Positions 23,796 through 30,849 are shown, counted from the first letter of the stretch. The stretch: DNA of 33,851 nt from Saccharothrix sp. NRRL B-16348 (GCF_001280085.1 NZ_LGED01000262.1:1-33851); one strand, 5' to 3'. Numbers and translations: made by a program. The notes: generated by a model from the sequence alone, not told the origin.

Positions 23796-23981
23796 CCGTT
23801 CAACTCACCGCCTCTGAACGTAGGACTCTCGCACTCTGAACGTAGGACTCTCGCGCGTGTCGAACCTTCACACCGCGCGTGTCGAACCTCCAGACCACGA
23901 GAGTCCTACGTTCAGGTCGCGAGAGTCCTACGTTCAGAACACGCGTGTCCTACGTTCAGAACGTGTGAGTTCAACGCTCAG
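23792..23981. repeat. Nine-unit palindromic array of ~18-base repeats with 22-bp period
   Basis: Units in one orientation start at 23792, 23814 and 23836 (core CTGAACGTAGGACTCTCG in the last two). Units in the opposite orientation start at 23852, 23874, 23898, 23920, 23942 and 23964 (core CGAGAGTCCTACGTTCAG at 23898 and 23920). The step is 22 bp except 24 between 23874 and 23898. The outermost units (23792 and 23964) are divergent but still match each other, so the whole array can fold on itself. It separates two convergent genes and contains the ATPase stop codon. It may act as a bidirectional terminator or protein-binding array. Confidence 0.9.
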
Positions 23982-23997
23982 GTCGGCGCGGGAGCCG

Positions 23998-24513
23998 TCA
24001 GTCGGCACGTTCGCAGGCGATGCCGTCCCGGTCCTTGTCCAGGTAGTGCCGGTCCCAGCCGACCACCTCGATGCGCGTGATGCCCTGGTCGTGCAGCCAC
24101 TCGCACAGCCGCCACACCCCGCGCGGGAACCGCCACGGCACGCACGGCCCGTCGGTCACGTACGAGTGGTCGCAGTTGTCGCCCCACGACGGCTTGGTGG
24201 ACGTCGTGCTCACCGGGCTGGACGACGCAGGCGGCTCGGTCGTCGTCACGGGCACGACGGTGGTCGTCGTCGTGATCGGCGGCACCGGCCGCTGCTCCGG
24301 CGGCGGCACGGCCACGGGCGCCGTCGTCGGCCGCGCGATCTCCAGCGTGGTCGTGTAGGTGGCGCTGAGCACGCCGGGCTCCACCGGGCTGAGGTGCACC
24401 TGCCGCACGTCGACCGGCCGCGGCTCGGTCACGGTGAGCGCCAGCGTCACGAGCGCGCCGGTCGCCAGTAACAGCGCCACGCCGGCGAAGGCGACACTCC
24501 TGCCACTGCTCAT
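23998..24513 (-). CDS. Secreted or membrane-anchored Excalibur-domain protein
   Basis: A 171-residue protein. Residues ~7-28 are a hydrophobic signal anchor ('VAFAGVALLLATGALVTLALTV'-like). A Thr/Pro-rich spacer (~60-110) follows, and the end carries the Excalibur motif 'DKDRDGIACE', a calcium-binding DxDxDGxxCE loop. A cysteine-containing segment 'CDHSYVTDGPCVPWRFPRGV' precedes it. The ATG at 24513 is chosen because the upstream in-frame codons encode unlikely sequence. It likely acts outside the cytoplasm at the cell wall; partner unknown. It converges on the giant ATPase gene across the repeat array. Confidence 0.8.
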   Translation of the reverse strand: MSSGRSVAFAGVALLLATGALVTLALTVTEPRPVDVRQVHLSPVEPGVLSATYTTTLEIARPTTAPVAVPPPEQRPVPPITTTTTVVPVTTTEPPASSSPVSTTSTKPSWGDNCDHSYVTDGPCVPWRFPRGVWRLCEWLHDQGITRIEVVGWDRHYLDKDRDGIACERAD

Positions 24514-24544
24514 CCCAGCACCCGCTCCAGGCTCCACGGTGTCA

Positions 24545-24560
24545 CGTGGAATCGTCCACG
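24545..24560. promoter_or_regulatory. Inverted repeat in the divergent gap between Excalibur and oxygenase genes
   Basis: CGTGGA (24545-24550) and TCCACG (24555-24560) are exact reverse complements with a 4-base spacer, located in the 125-bp region that must hold both divergent promoters. A regulator-binding site is plausible; no candidate regulator is adjacent. Confidence 0.3.
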
Positions 24561-24638
24561 CGGCTGAAGGCGTTACGCCCCAGCCCGTTCCGGCAGGTCG
24601 GAAGGGGTGACGGCAGCCGAACGGCATGACACGATCGG

Positions 24639-25478
24639 GTGGTGGACGTCGGGTTGCTCGGGCCGGGAACCGTCACCTGGCAGCTGCACGCCGACCCGGC
24701 GATGTGGGTCGCCGGCATCGCGAGCCTCTACCTGCAAGCGCTGCACCCGCGCGCGGTCGCGGCCGTGGTGCAGAACTCCGACTTCCAGCGGGACCCGCTC
24801 GGCCGCCTGATGCGGACCGCGGACTTCGTCGGCACGGTCAGCTACGGCTCCACCGCGGAGGTCGAACGGGCCGCCGCACGCGTCCGGGGCGTCCACCGCA
24901 CCCTGCGCGCCAAGGACGACGCCGGCCGGAGCTTCCGCATCGACGACCCCGAACTGCTGCTCTGGGTGCACTGCGCCGAGGTGCACTGCTTCCTCACCGT
25001 CCTGCGCCGCGCCGGCTACCGCCTCACCGACGCCCAGGCCGACCGCTACTACGCCGAGCAACGCCGCACCGCCGCCCTGGTCGGCCTGCACGAGGACGAG
25101 GTGCCCGGCAGCGCCGAGGAGATGACGGCCTACTTCGCCGCCGTGCTGCCCGAGCTGAAGCGCACCCCCGACTCCGAAGTCGTCTACCGGTTCCTGCACC
25201 GCCCGCCCGTCGACGGCGTGCTGCGCCTCAGCCTGGACGCCTACGAGCCACTGCTCGGCCACCTCGCGTACTCCGTGCTGCCCGAGTGGGCCGTCGCCCT
25301 GCACGGCCACCGCCCGTACCCCGAACCCGCCGCCACCGCCCTGCTGCGCGCCGTCCGGGCCGCCGCGCTGCTGGTGCCCGCGCCGATCCGCTGGGGCGTG
25401 CCCGACGGTCACGTGAACAAGGCGATACGGCGACTTGGCCTGCGGGTTGCGCCGCGGCGCGCGCTGCTCCCGTCCTAG
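24639..25478 (+). CDS. MpaB/DUF2236-family oxygenase
   Basis: A 279-residue member of the DUF2236 (MpaB, latex-clearing-protein related) family of haem-dependent oxygenases. Landmarks are the opening 'GPGTVTWQLHADPAMWVAGI', 'YLQALHPRAVAAVVQNSDF', 'GRLMRTADFVGTVSYGS', and 'VHCAEVHCFL', which holds candidate haem-ligand histidines. MpaB proteins oxidise lipophilic substrates; the substrate here is not known. No signal peptide is seen, so it is probably cytoplasmic. Two GTG codons in a row (24639 and 24642) could be the start; there is no clear ribosome site, so leaderless translation is likely. Confidence 0.88.
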   Translation: MVDVGLLGPGTVTWQLHADPAMWVAGIASLYLQALHPRAVAAVVQNSDFQRDPLGRLMRTADFVGTVSYGSTAEVERAAARVRGVHRTLRAKDDAGRSFRIDDPELLLWVHCAEVHCFLTVLRRAGYRLTDAQADRYYAEQRRTAALVGLHEDEVPGSAEEMTAYFAAVLPELKRTPDSEVVYRFLHRPPVDGVLRLSLDAYEPLLGHLAYSVLPEWAVALHGHRPYPEPAATALLRAVRAAALLVPAPIRWGVPDGHVNKAIRRLGLRVAPRRALLPS

Positions 25479-25521
25479 CCGGCAGTCGCCGGACTCACAG
25501 CGCGGATTGCTCCGAACGGCC

Positions 25522-25539
25522 CAGTGGCGTGGACCACTG
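25522..25539. promoter_or_regulatory. Inverted repeat upstream of the binding-protein gene
   Basis: CAGTGG (25522-25527) and CCACTG (25534-25539) are exact reverse complements with a 6-base spacer, about 110 bases before the ABC binding-protein start. TAGCAT near 25577 could be the -10 hexamer of that gene, placing the repeat where an activator or repressor would bind. It could also be a weak end hairpin for the oxygenase gene. Confidence 0.35.
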
Positions 25540-25645
25540 CGACCTTTATCGCATCAAGAGGACCGCTCGGTTTGCTTAGCATGGCCAACGTCCGGCGCGT
25601 CGATCCGCGCCCGCGTCCCCGAGCACCCCGAGAGGTTCGCACCTC

Positions 25646-26473
25646 ATGCTGTTCCGACGACTCCTGCCCGCGACCGCCCTGGTCACGGCCCTCTCCTTGA
25701 TCGCCGCGTGCGGCGGCGCGAGCGACGACACCCTGGCCGGCAAGGCCGACGACGGCGAGCTGACCATCGGCATCCGGTTCGACCAGCCGGGCCTGGGCCA
25801 GCGCAGGCTCGACGGCAAGTACGTCGGCTTCGACGTGGACGTGGCCAAGTACGTGGCCGCGCAGCTCGGCGTCGACGAATCCGGCATCACGTGGCGCGAA
25901 GCGCGCTCGGCCGACCGCGAGAGGCTGATCGAGAACGGCGAGGTGGACTTCGTCGTCGCCACCTACTCGATCACCGACAAGCGCAAGGAGCAGGTGTCGT
26001 TCGCCGGCCCGTACTTCGAGACCGGCCAGGGCGTGCTCGTCCGCTTCACCGAGGAGGAGATCGACGGCCCGGAGACGTTGAACGGCAAGAAGCTGTGCTC
26101 GGTCGCCGGCTCGACGTCCGCGCAGAAGGTGAAGGAGCAGTTCGCCCAGGACGTGCAGCTGGTCGAGTACGGCCAGTACTCCGACTGCGTCATCGCCCTG
26201 CTCGCCGCCAACGTCGACGCGGTCACCACCGACGAGGTGATCCTCGCCGGGTACGTCGCGGAGAACCCCGAGCTGCTCAAGCTGGTCGGCAAGCCGTTCA
26301 CCACCGAGCGGTACGGCATCGGCCTGGCCAAGGCCGACACCAAGGGCCGCTCGGACGTCAGCGCGGCCATCGAGAAGATGGTCGGCTCCGGCGAGTGGCG
26401 TTCCGCGCTGGAGCGCAACATCGGTCAGGCCGATGTCGCGCTCCCGGAACCACCCAAGGTGACCGAGAAGTAG
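25646..26473 (+). CDS. ABC transporter substrate-binding lipoprotein (glutamate/polar amino acid type)
   Basis: A 275-residue lipoprotein. The signal peptide ends in the lipobox 'LIAAC' (Cys22), the lipid-attachment residue. The mature part is a class 3 amino-acid-binding fold: 'GELTIGIRFDQPGLG', 'GFDVDVAKYVAAQLG', 'VDFVVATYSITDKRKEQVSFAGPYF' (split here as the family signature) and 'DAVTTDEVILAGYV'. This resembles GluB, which captures glutamate for import. No permease or ATPase gene adjoins it, so it is an orphan that must share a transporter or act as a sensor. Confidence 0.92.
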   Translation: MLFRRLLPATALVTALSLIAACGGASDDTLAGKADDGELTIGIRFDQPGLGQRRLDGKYVGFDVDVAKYVAAQLGVDESGITWREARSADRERLIENGEVDFVVATYSITDKRKEQVSFAGPYFETGQGVLVRFTEEEIDGPETLNGKKLCSVAGSTSAQKVKEQFAQDVQLVEYGQYSDCVIALLAANVDAVTTDEVILAGYVAENPELLKLVGKPFTTERYGIGLAKADTKGRSDVSAAIEKMVGSGEWRSALERNIGQADVALPEPPKVTEK

Positions 26474-26599
26474 CTGTCCGGTGGACTAATGACTTCGGGG
26501 TGGTAGTGCTCGACGTCACCAACCGATACGCTCAGCCACGCAGGCCGTGGTTTCTGTGTTCGTGTCTCACGCTCGCGGAACGACACGCGGGCGTGCCGT

Positions 26600-26659
26600 C
26601 CCCACCCTGAGCGGTGGGGGAAACGCCCCGGGACGGCCGGGGCTGCACGGTGCAGCCCC
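26600..26659 (+). promoter_or_regulatory. Structured leader of the cold-shock gene with competing hairpins
   Basis: Three perfect stems are visible. CCCCACC (26600-26606) pairs with GGTGGGG (26613-26619). GCCCCGG (26625-26631) pairs with CCGGGGC (26637-26643). GGGGCTGCA (26639-26647) pairs with TGCAGCCCC (26651-26659). The second and third share bases 26639-26643, so only one can form at a time. They end 27 bases before the cspA-type start codon. Alternative structures in a cold-shock leader suggest temperature-dependent folding or attenuation; this is inference. Confidence 0.6.
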
Positions 26660-26686
26660 AAGCTTTCCTGCGATGGAGGCAGGTAC

Positions 26687-26890
26687 ATGGCACTGGGCAC
26701 TGTCAAGTGGTTCAACTCCGAGAAGGGCTTCGGCTTCATCGCCCAGGAGAACGGCGGGCCGGACGTCTTCGTGCACTACTCGGAGATCCAGGGCCAGGGA
26801 TTCCGCACCCTGGAGGAGAACCAGCGGGTCGAGTTCGAGATCGGCCAGGGCACCAAGGGTCCGCAGGCCCAGAACGTGCGCAAAGTCTGA
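26687..26890 (+). CDS. Cold-shock protein (CspA family)
   Basis: A 67-residue single cold-shock domain: '[15 protein letters not shown]' carries RNP1-type residues and 'DVFVHYSEI' is RNP2. It is an RNA chaperone that binds single-stranded nucleic acid and melts structures, most needed on temperature downshift or as a general growth factor. GGAGG precedes the ATG. It has its own long structured leader and a strong terminator 45 bases downstream, so it is monocistronic. Family length and sequence match closely. Confidence 0.97.
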   Translation: MALGTVKWFNSEKGFGFIAQENGGPDVFVHYSEIQGQGFRTLEENQRVEFEIGQGTKGPQAQNVRKV

Positions 26891-26934
26891 TCGCGGCAGA
26901 TCGTTTCCACGTCACGTCTTCAGCAGCAACGGCG

Positions 26935-26965
26935 CAGGCCCCCGACCGGGATGGTCGGGGGCCTG
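26935..26965 (+). terminator. Terminator hairpin after the cold-shock gene
   Basis: CAGGCCCCCGACC (26935-26947) and GGTCGGGGGCCTG (26953-26965) make a perfect 13-bp stem with a 5-base loop, followed by a short TTCGCGTT. The stem is very strong though the U-tract is weak, as is typical of actinobacterial terminators. Confidence 0.85.
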
Positions 26966-27026
26966 TTCGCGTTCGGGCCCGGCATTCGGGTGCCGGGGCG
27001 GTGAAAAGCCTGCGGTGAACCGGTGG

Positions 27027-27338
27027 CTAGTAGCCGCGCTGGCGGGCTTCCCACTCCAGCCGCTGCATGACCCACTCGGTGGCCAGCGCCTGGGGTGACG
27101 TCTGCCGCTCGGCGGCCAGTTCCTTCAGCTGCTCGTTCGCCATCAGCTGGAGCCGGAGCTGGTAGACCTGCGCGTTGCCGAAGCTCGTGCCGGCCGTCGT
27201 CTCCGCGTCGGCCGTCTCCGGGGCGAGCGCGGCCAGGTACGACTCCAGCTCGTCGTCGGCGGGCACGGCTTCTTCCTGTTCAGGCGCGGGCGGGCGATGC
27301 CGGCCTGACTTCGACCGTCCAAGGGATCCAAGAGGCAC
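27027..27338 (-). CDS. Small hypothetical protein with ribbon-helix-helix-like end
   Basis: About 103 residues from GTG 27338. The N-terminal half is Pro/Glu-rich and probably disordered. The C-terminal half is helical: 'QVYQLRLQLMANEQLKELAAERQTSPQALATEW' has the strand-helix-helix spacing of CopG/Arc-type proteins, which would bind DNA as dimers. I prefer GTG 27338 because TATCGT (minus sense of 27345-27350) lies six bases upstream, giving a leaderless start. The longer frame from ATG 27404 would begin only five bases from a strong hairpin and has no ribosome site. Function unknown. Confidence 0.65.
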   Translation of the reverse strand: MPLGSLGRSKSGRHRPPAPEQEEAVPADDELESYLAALAPETADAETTAGTSFGNAQVYQLRLQLMANEQLKELAAERQTSPQALATEWVMQRLEWEARQRGY

Positions 27339-27409
27339 GGCGACACGATAACGGTTGGATTGCGGAACCGGCCACAGTGTGGTCTGGGTCACAGATGTGT
27401 GCATGGAGA

Positions 27410-27442
27410 GGCCCCCGCGCCAGGGGGAGGAACGCGGGGGCC
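27410..27442 (-). terminator. Hairpin terminator candidate between two minus-strand genes
   Basis: GGCCCCCGCG (27410-27419) and CGCGGGGGCC (27433-27442) form a perfect 10-bp stem with a 13-base loop, downstream (minus direction) of the coiled-coil protein gene ending at 27603. No U-tract follows. It supports placing the next gene's start at 27338 rather than 27404. Confidence 0.6.
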
Positions 27443-27602
27443 GGAGGGGATCTCCACAGGCGCTGACCGGGGGTGTGTCAGCAATTCGGATTGTTGCACG
27501 CGCACGTGGGCCTGGGGAGTGGGTTGGACCGAAATCTTCAGGTAGTCGATGGCTCGAACCCTGTGCACCGCCCGTTTTCGCCCGTTGGCCGCGCCTGGCG
27601 GA

Positions 27603-27986
27603 CTACCCCTTGGGGGTATCGGAATCGTCCGGCGGCGGTTCGAGGTTGGTGATCTCGCCCTCGAGCCGCTGCACCAGGTCCTCCAGCCCCGCGAGCATCC
27701 CGTCGAGCTGGCTCATCTTGTCGCTCATCAGCCGGTCGATGTCCGCCTCGATCGCCGACAGCGACAGGCTGCCGAACAGCTCCTGCGGGTTCGCCGCCGC
27801 CGGTTGCGGCCCGGCGGCTCCCGCGGCCCCGGCGCCTTCCGCCTCGGCTTCGGCGGCCTCGGTTTCGGGCGTCTCGGCGGCCTCAGGGGCCTCGGCGGTG
27901 TCGGGCCGGCCTGCCGGCGTCGTCGTCTCGGTCGCGTCGTCCGCCACCGCTGGTTCCGGCGTCTGCCCCGGTACCGGTTCGGTCAT
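27603..27986 (-). CDS. Acidic hypothetical protein with low-complexity and coiled-coil parts
   Basis: 127 residues from ATG 27986, which has GAGGAGGGTG seven bases upstream; a longer frame start is discarded. Residues ~10-75 are an Ala/Glu/Thr/Pro-rich disordered stretch ('EAAETPETEAAEAEAEGAG'). Residues ~80-118 form a coiled coil ('IEADIDRLMSDKMSQLDGM', then 'LEDLVQRLEGEI'). The composition suggests a flexible adaptor or a cell-division/segregation accessory, but no family is recognised and no function is claimed. Confidence 0.7.
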   Translation of the reverse strand: MTEPVPGQTPEPAVADDATETTTPAGRPDTAEAPEAAETPETEAAEAEAEGAGAAGAAGPQPAAANPQELFGSLSLSAIEADIDRLMSDKMSQLDGMLAGLEDLVQRLEGEITNLEPPPDDSDTPKG

Positions 27987-28150
27987 GGGTTGCACCCTCC
28001 TCGTTCGCGACAAGCACATCACGCGACGCTTGACACCAAGTGGCCTACACGGAAAGTGACGCTCCGTCGCCCCTGAATCACTCTCCGGGGGGCTGCGGTG
28101 GTTCGATGGGCTCGCTTAGCCTCGCGCCAACCTCAAGTCGGGGAGGCGTC

Positions 28151-28396
28151 ATGAGCGGGTCACTAGAAGTGCGTCAGTTCCTGTGGAACCAGGACGAGAC
28201 GATGTCCAGGCCGGGCGGCGGTGGGGTGCCTGCCCAGCGAACCGGTGAACCGTCGAGGATCTCGGACGAGCAGGTGCACCGGGCTCGGCTGTCGGTGGCG
28301 CGTGGTGCGACCAGCGCCGAGGACTGCCGACTGCTGCTCGACATGCTCGGGCTGTCGCCGGGCGAGGACGGGGGCATGCCGCCCGTGCAGCGGTAG
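28151..28396 (+). CDS. Conserved small actinobacterial protein
   Basis: 81 residues from ATG 28151 with GGGGAGG in the ribosome-site position. The C-terminal half 'SDEQVHRARLSVARGATSAEDCRLLLDMLGL' is a helical module I have seen in many small actinobacterial proteins of unknown role ('..ERVARARATVA..A.D..DCRELLDMLGL'). The N-terminal half is poorly conserved. TTAGCCT about 30 bases upstream of the start could be its -10. A strong hairpin terminator follows 13 bases after the stop, so it is monocistronic. Confidence 0.75.
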   Translation: MSGSLEVRQFLWNQDETMSRPGGGGVPAQRTGEPSRISDEQVHRARLSVARGATSAEDCRLLLDMLGLSPGEDGGMPPVQR

Positions 28397-28408
28397 ACGC
28401 CGAACGTC

Positions 28409-28443
28409 GCGGCCCCTTCGGTACTCGTCCACGAAGGGGCCGC
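28409..28443 (+). terminator. Terminator hairpin after the small conserved gene
   Basis: GCGGCCCCTTCG (28409-28420) and CGAAGGGGCCGC (28432-28443) pair perfectly over 12 bp with an 11-base loop, followed by TTCACT. Placement 13 bases after the stop codon supports a terminator. Confidence 0.85.
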
Positions 28444-28556
28444 CTTCACTGGACACACACCACCACCCCGGCTGATCGCGGCGCCGAAACCGAAGCCGCG
28501 CACTTCGCGCTGCCCGCGTGTTGCCGGCGGCCCGAGTTTTGTGACACTGTTACGAA

Positions 28557-29285
28557 ATGCTCTCCACCGCTCAGCTGACCCGGGAACCGCTGGTCAGGAA
28601 CGCCGGGCTGTTCATGACGTCCCCGGAACTCGCCGCCCGCGAGGAAGCCGTCGGCCTCCCGCCGCGCACCCTCTACTTCCGCGGCCGCACGGCGGTGCTC
28701 GGCGACCCGTCCCCCGGCGTGGTGGCGGCCGTGATCGGCATCTTCCCCGAGTGGCTGGTCGAGGCGGCGCTCGTCCGCGCGTTCCCCGCCGACCGCGCGA
28801 TCGACGCCTACCTCGGCGCGTGCTGGGACTGGTCCCGCAACCACCACGCCGGCACGCCCGAGCCGGCCCGCTTCGCCGAACTCGCGTTCACGGTGGTCGA
28901 CGGCGCCGAGGCGTCCGCGCTGCCGCTGTTCCGCGGCTGGCGTGAGGCCGCGCGTCCCGACGACGCCCCGGCCGCGCTCGGCCACGCCCTGATGGTGCTG
29001 CGCGAGCTGCGCGGCGGACTGCACTTCGCGGCACTGCGCGCCGTCGGCCTCGGTGTGACCCAGGCCGTCGCCCTGGACCCCGGTGGCGGTCGCGGACGGC
29101 TCCTGCGCACCGGCTGGCGCCCGGAGGACGCCGAGGCCCTGCTGGCGTCCGTGGCGGACCGGCCGGACCTGGCCGCGCGGTGGCGGCAGGCCGAGCAGCT
29201 GACCGACGACCGGTTCGACGACGCGCTGGCCGCGCTGACCGACGCCGAACGGGCGGAGTTCGCCGACCGACTGCGCGCGCTGTGA
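28557..29285 (+). CDS. SCO6745-like (SalK-type) actinobacterial protein
   Basis: A 242-residue, mostly helical protein. The pattern 'LPPRTLYFRGRTAVLGDPSPGVVAAVIGIFPEWLVEAAL', read in parts, matches the SCO6745/SalK family ('YFAGRAAPMG...GVVAATFYNFNP'). The C-terminal half contains a winged-helix-like module ('GWRPEDAEALLASVADRPD', then 'LTDAERAEFADRLRAL'). Members occur throughout actinobacteria, one in the salinomycin cluster, but the biochemical role is unknown to me. No ribosome site precedes the ATG. A U-tailed terminator follows. Confidence 0.7.
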   Translation: MLSTAQLTREPLVRNAGLFMTSPELAAREEAVGLPPRTLYFRGRTAVLGDPSPGVVAAVIGIFPEWLVEAALVRAFPADRAIDAYLGACWDWSRNHHAGTPEPARFAELAFTVVDGAEASALPLFRGWREAARPDDAPAALGHALMVLRELRGGLHFAALRAVGLGVTQAVALDPGGGRGRLLRTGWRPEDAEALLASVADRPDLAARWRQAEQLTDDRFDDALAALTDAERAEFADRLRAL

Positions 29286-29311
29286 CTCCGACGCACGGGT
29301 GAACCGCCGCG

Positions 29312-29355
29312 AACGGGGGTGGAATCGCAGGTCAACACGGTGTGCCACCCCCGTT
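29312..29355 (+). terminator. Rho-independent terminator after the SCO6745-like gene
   Basis: AACGGGGGTGG (29312-29322) pairs with CCACCCCCGTT (29345-29355) over 11 bp, with a 22-base loop, and runs into TTTT (29354-29357). It ends the gene that stops at 29285 and insulates the tRNA promoter that begins directly after. Confidence 0.75.
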
Positions 29356-29385
29356 TTGGAGGTGTGGACCCTCGTGCCCTATGCT
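29356..29385 (+). promoter_or_regulatory. Promoter of the tRNA cluster
   Basis: TTGGAG (29356-29361) as -35 and TATGCT (29380-29385) as -10 are separated by 18 bases and lie about 75 bases before the first tRNA. This matches the vegetative sigma consensus well. No other promoter candidate is seen before the three same-strand tRNAs. Confidence 0.6.
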
Positions 29386-29458
29386 TACGATGCTTCCACC
29401 GGACAGCGTGGAGGGCCTGGGAAAGAAGGTGGCCCACAAGGGCTGCCGGAGGAACTGG

Positions 29459-29531
29459 GTCCCCATCGTCTAGCGGCCTAGGACCCCGCCCTTTCAAGGC
29501 GGTAGCGCGGGTTCGAATCCCGTTGGGGGCA
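29459..29531 (+). tRNA. tRNA-Glu (anticodon UUC)
   Basis: The acceptor GTCCCCA pairs with TGGGGGC (one G-U). The anticodon stem CCGCC/GGCGG encloses CTTTCAA (29491-29497), giving UUC for glutamate. The T-arm is GCGGG-TTCGAAT-CCCGT. Discriminator A at 29531; CCA is not encoded. It is first in a cluster of three. Confidence 0.97.
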
Positions 29532-29584
29532 CGTAGTACCGCAAGTGCAGTATGGTGACGATCGGCAAGACAAGAAGTGAGCAA

Positions 29585-29658
29585 GGCCCAGTGGCGCAGT
29601 TGGTTAGCGCGTCGCCCTGTCACGGCGAAGGTCGCGGGTTCGAGTCCCGTCTGGGTCG
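29585..29658 (+). tRNA. tRNA-Asp (anticodon GUC)
   Basis: The acceptor GGCCCAG pairs with CTGGGTC (one wobble). The anticodon stem TCGCC/GGCGA encloses CTGTCAC, giving GUC for aspartate. The T-arm is GCGGG-TTCGAGT-CCCGT. Discriminator G at 29658; CCA is not encoded. Confidence 0.97.
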
Positions 29659-29693
29659 CAAGGCAGTTCGGCCGGTTGGTCGATCCGCTACCT

Positions 29694-29770
29694 GGCCAGG
29701 TAGCTCAGTTGGTACGAGCGACCGCCTGAAAAGCGGTAGGTCGGCGGTTCGACCCCGCCCCTGGCCACCA
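29694..29770 (+). tRNA. tRNA-Phe (anticodon GAA), CCA encoded
   Basis: The acceptor GGCCAGG pairs with CCTGGCC. The anticodon stem ACCGC/GCGGT encloses CTGAAAA, giving GAA for phenylalanine. The T-arm is GGCGG-TTCGACC-CCGCC. Discriminator A at 29767 and CCA at 29768-29770. The cluster ends here, followed by a terminator. Confidence 0.97.
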
Positions 29771-29782
29771 GAACGTTCGAGA

Positions 29783-29814
29783 AAAAGCCCCTCCGCTTCC
29801 CGCGAGGGGCTTTT
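29783..29814. terminator. Bidirectional terminator between tRNA cluster and PP2C gene
   Basis: AAAAGCCCCTC (29783-29793) and GAGGGGCTTTT (29804-29814) form an 11-bp stem with a 10-base loop. TTTTCTCATTT follows on the plus strand and TTTTT on the minus strand, so it can end both the tRNA transcript and the convergent phosphatase gene. Confidence 0.93.
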
Positions 29815-29815
29815 C

Positions 29816-30571
29816 TCATTTCCCGGCCGCGAATCGGATGACCGCCAGCGCTTGATCGTCGTGCACTTTCGGCCGCGGCCACTTCGTGCGATCCGCGTCA
29901 CCCTCTTCGGCCGCGCGGATCTCGTCCAGCACGGCTTCCGGACCTTTTTCGGACGTGATGTCCAACACTGCCCGCCAGTCCGCGAACAAGCCGTAGTCGT
30001 CCACGCCGCAGGACACGCCGTCGGTCGCCATCAGCACCGCCCGGACCCGGTCACGCGGCCACCTCGCCCGCACGGCCCGGTGGGCGGCGGCCGGTTCCGC
30101 CTCGGCCACCCACCAGCCGTCCTCGCGGTTGCGCCAGTCGGTGATCCGGTCGACCTGGCCGCGCAGGTCGCGCAGCCGGTGGTCGGCGACGACCTCGGCA
30201 CCCGTGTCGGTGAACACCACGACCGGGCTGTCCGCGAGCACCAGGACGTCGACGGCGGTGTCGGTCCAGCGCGTGACGGCGACCGTGCTGGACGGTGAGT
30301 TCCCCGGCGTCAGGCCGTTCTCGGCAGCTAGGCGCGCGATGGCGCGGGCGAGGTAGTCGGCCAGGTCGTGGTCATCGGCGAGGTCGAGGCGGGTCAGTTC
30401 GGCGGCCAGGTGGCGGGAGTGCCAGCCGCCGTCCCGTTCACGTGGGGTCGGCGAGGTCGCGCCGTCCAGCAGCACCACGGCGTTCGGCAAGCGGACGATC
30501 CGGTCCTCGGTGGGGCGCGGCAGGCCGTCACGGCCCACTCCGGCCCGTTCGGCGGTGGTGATCTCCGGCAT
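29816..30571 (-). CDS. PP2C-like protein phosphatase
   Basis: A 251-residue protein from ATG 30571 ('MPEITTAERAG'). It keeps the PP2C order of motifs: 'VVLLDGATSP' (the metal-binding DG), 'SSTVAVTRWTDTAVDVLVLADS', 'AVLMATDGVS' (DG before the active-site flap) and 'HDDQALAVIRF' (the final metal-binding aspartate). PP2C enzymes remove phosphate from Ser/Thr residues using Mn/Mg. The N-terminal glutamate-aspartate motif is poorly conserved, so this is a divergent member. It is divergent from an HTH/Clp-N gene pair across a 65-bp gap with two identical operators and may be controlled with them. Confidence 0.75.
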   Translation of the reverse strand: MPEITTAERAGVGRDGLPRPTEDRIVRLPNAVVLLDGATSPTPRERDGGWHSRHLAAELTRLDLADDHDLADYLARAIARLAAENGLTPGNSPSSTVAVTRWTDTAVDVLVLADSPVVVFTDTGAEVVADHRLRDLRGQVDRITDWRNREDGWWVAEAEPAAAHRAVRARWPRDRVRAVLMATDGVSCGVDDYGLFADWRAVLDITSEKGPEAVLDEIRAAEEGDADRTKWPRPKVHDDQALAVIRFAAGK

Positions 30572-30589
30572 CGTCACCGAGCCTAGTGC

Positions 30590-30633
30590 GTCAACCTGGG
30601 TTGACAACCCGGCGTGTGTCAACCAAAGTTGAC
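30590..30633. promoter_or_regulatory. Twin GTCAAC-N4-GTTGAC operators overlapping a promoter
   Basis: GTCAAC/GTTGAC palindromes with 4-base spacers occupy 30590-30605 and 30618-30633, 28 bp apart. TTGACA (30601-30606) and CAAAGT (30624-30629), 17 bases apart, form a promoter for the HTH gene whose ATG is at 30637. Site one covers the -35 and site two the -10, the layout of repressor sites. The HTH protein downstream is the best candidate to bind. Confidence 0.8.
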
Positions 30634-30636
30634 GGC

Positions 30637-30849
30637 ATGACGGAAGCAACCGAGCTCGCCTCGGCGGCGGGCGATCGGGACCCCAGGGTCGGGCTGCGAG
30701 CGGTGAGCGCGCTGCGCCGCCTGCTCGAAACACTCGAAGCCGTGCAGGTGCGCAACGCCCGCGCCCGCGGCTGGTCATGGCAGGAGATCGCGGCCGAACT
30801 CGGGGTCACCCGGCAGGCCGTCCACAAGAAGCACGGGGGAGACCGATGA
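30637..30849 (+). CDS. Small helix-turn-helix protein
   Basis: 70 residues from ATG 30637, which starts at or very near the predicted transcription start. Helices 'ALRRLLETLEAVQVRNARA' precede a helix-turn-helix 'WSWQEIAAELGVTRQAVHKKH' at the end, as in small DNA-binding partners of Clp-N proteins in actinobacteria. Its stop overlaps the ATG of the next gene (ATGA), so the two are translated together. It probably binds the twin palindromes ahead of it and controls itself, its partner and possibly the divergent phosphatase. Confidence 0.88.
   Translation: MTEATELASAAGDRDPRVGLRAVSALRRLLETLEAVQVRNARARGWSWQEIAAELGVTRQAVHKKHGGDR

Noticed and set aside
23792..23981. CRISPR array
   Set aside because: Units are adjacent with only ~4 bases between them and occur in both orientations; there are no unique spacers and no cas genes.
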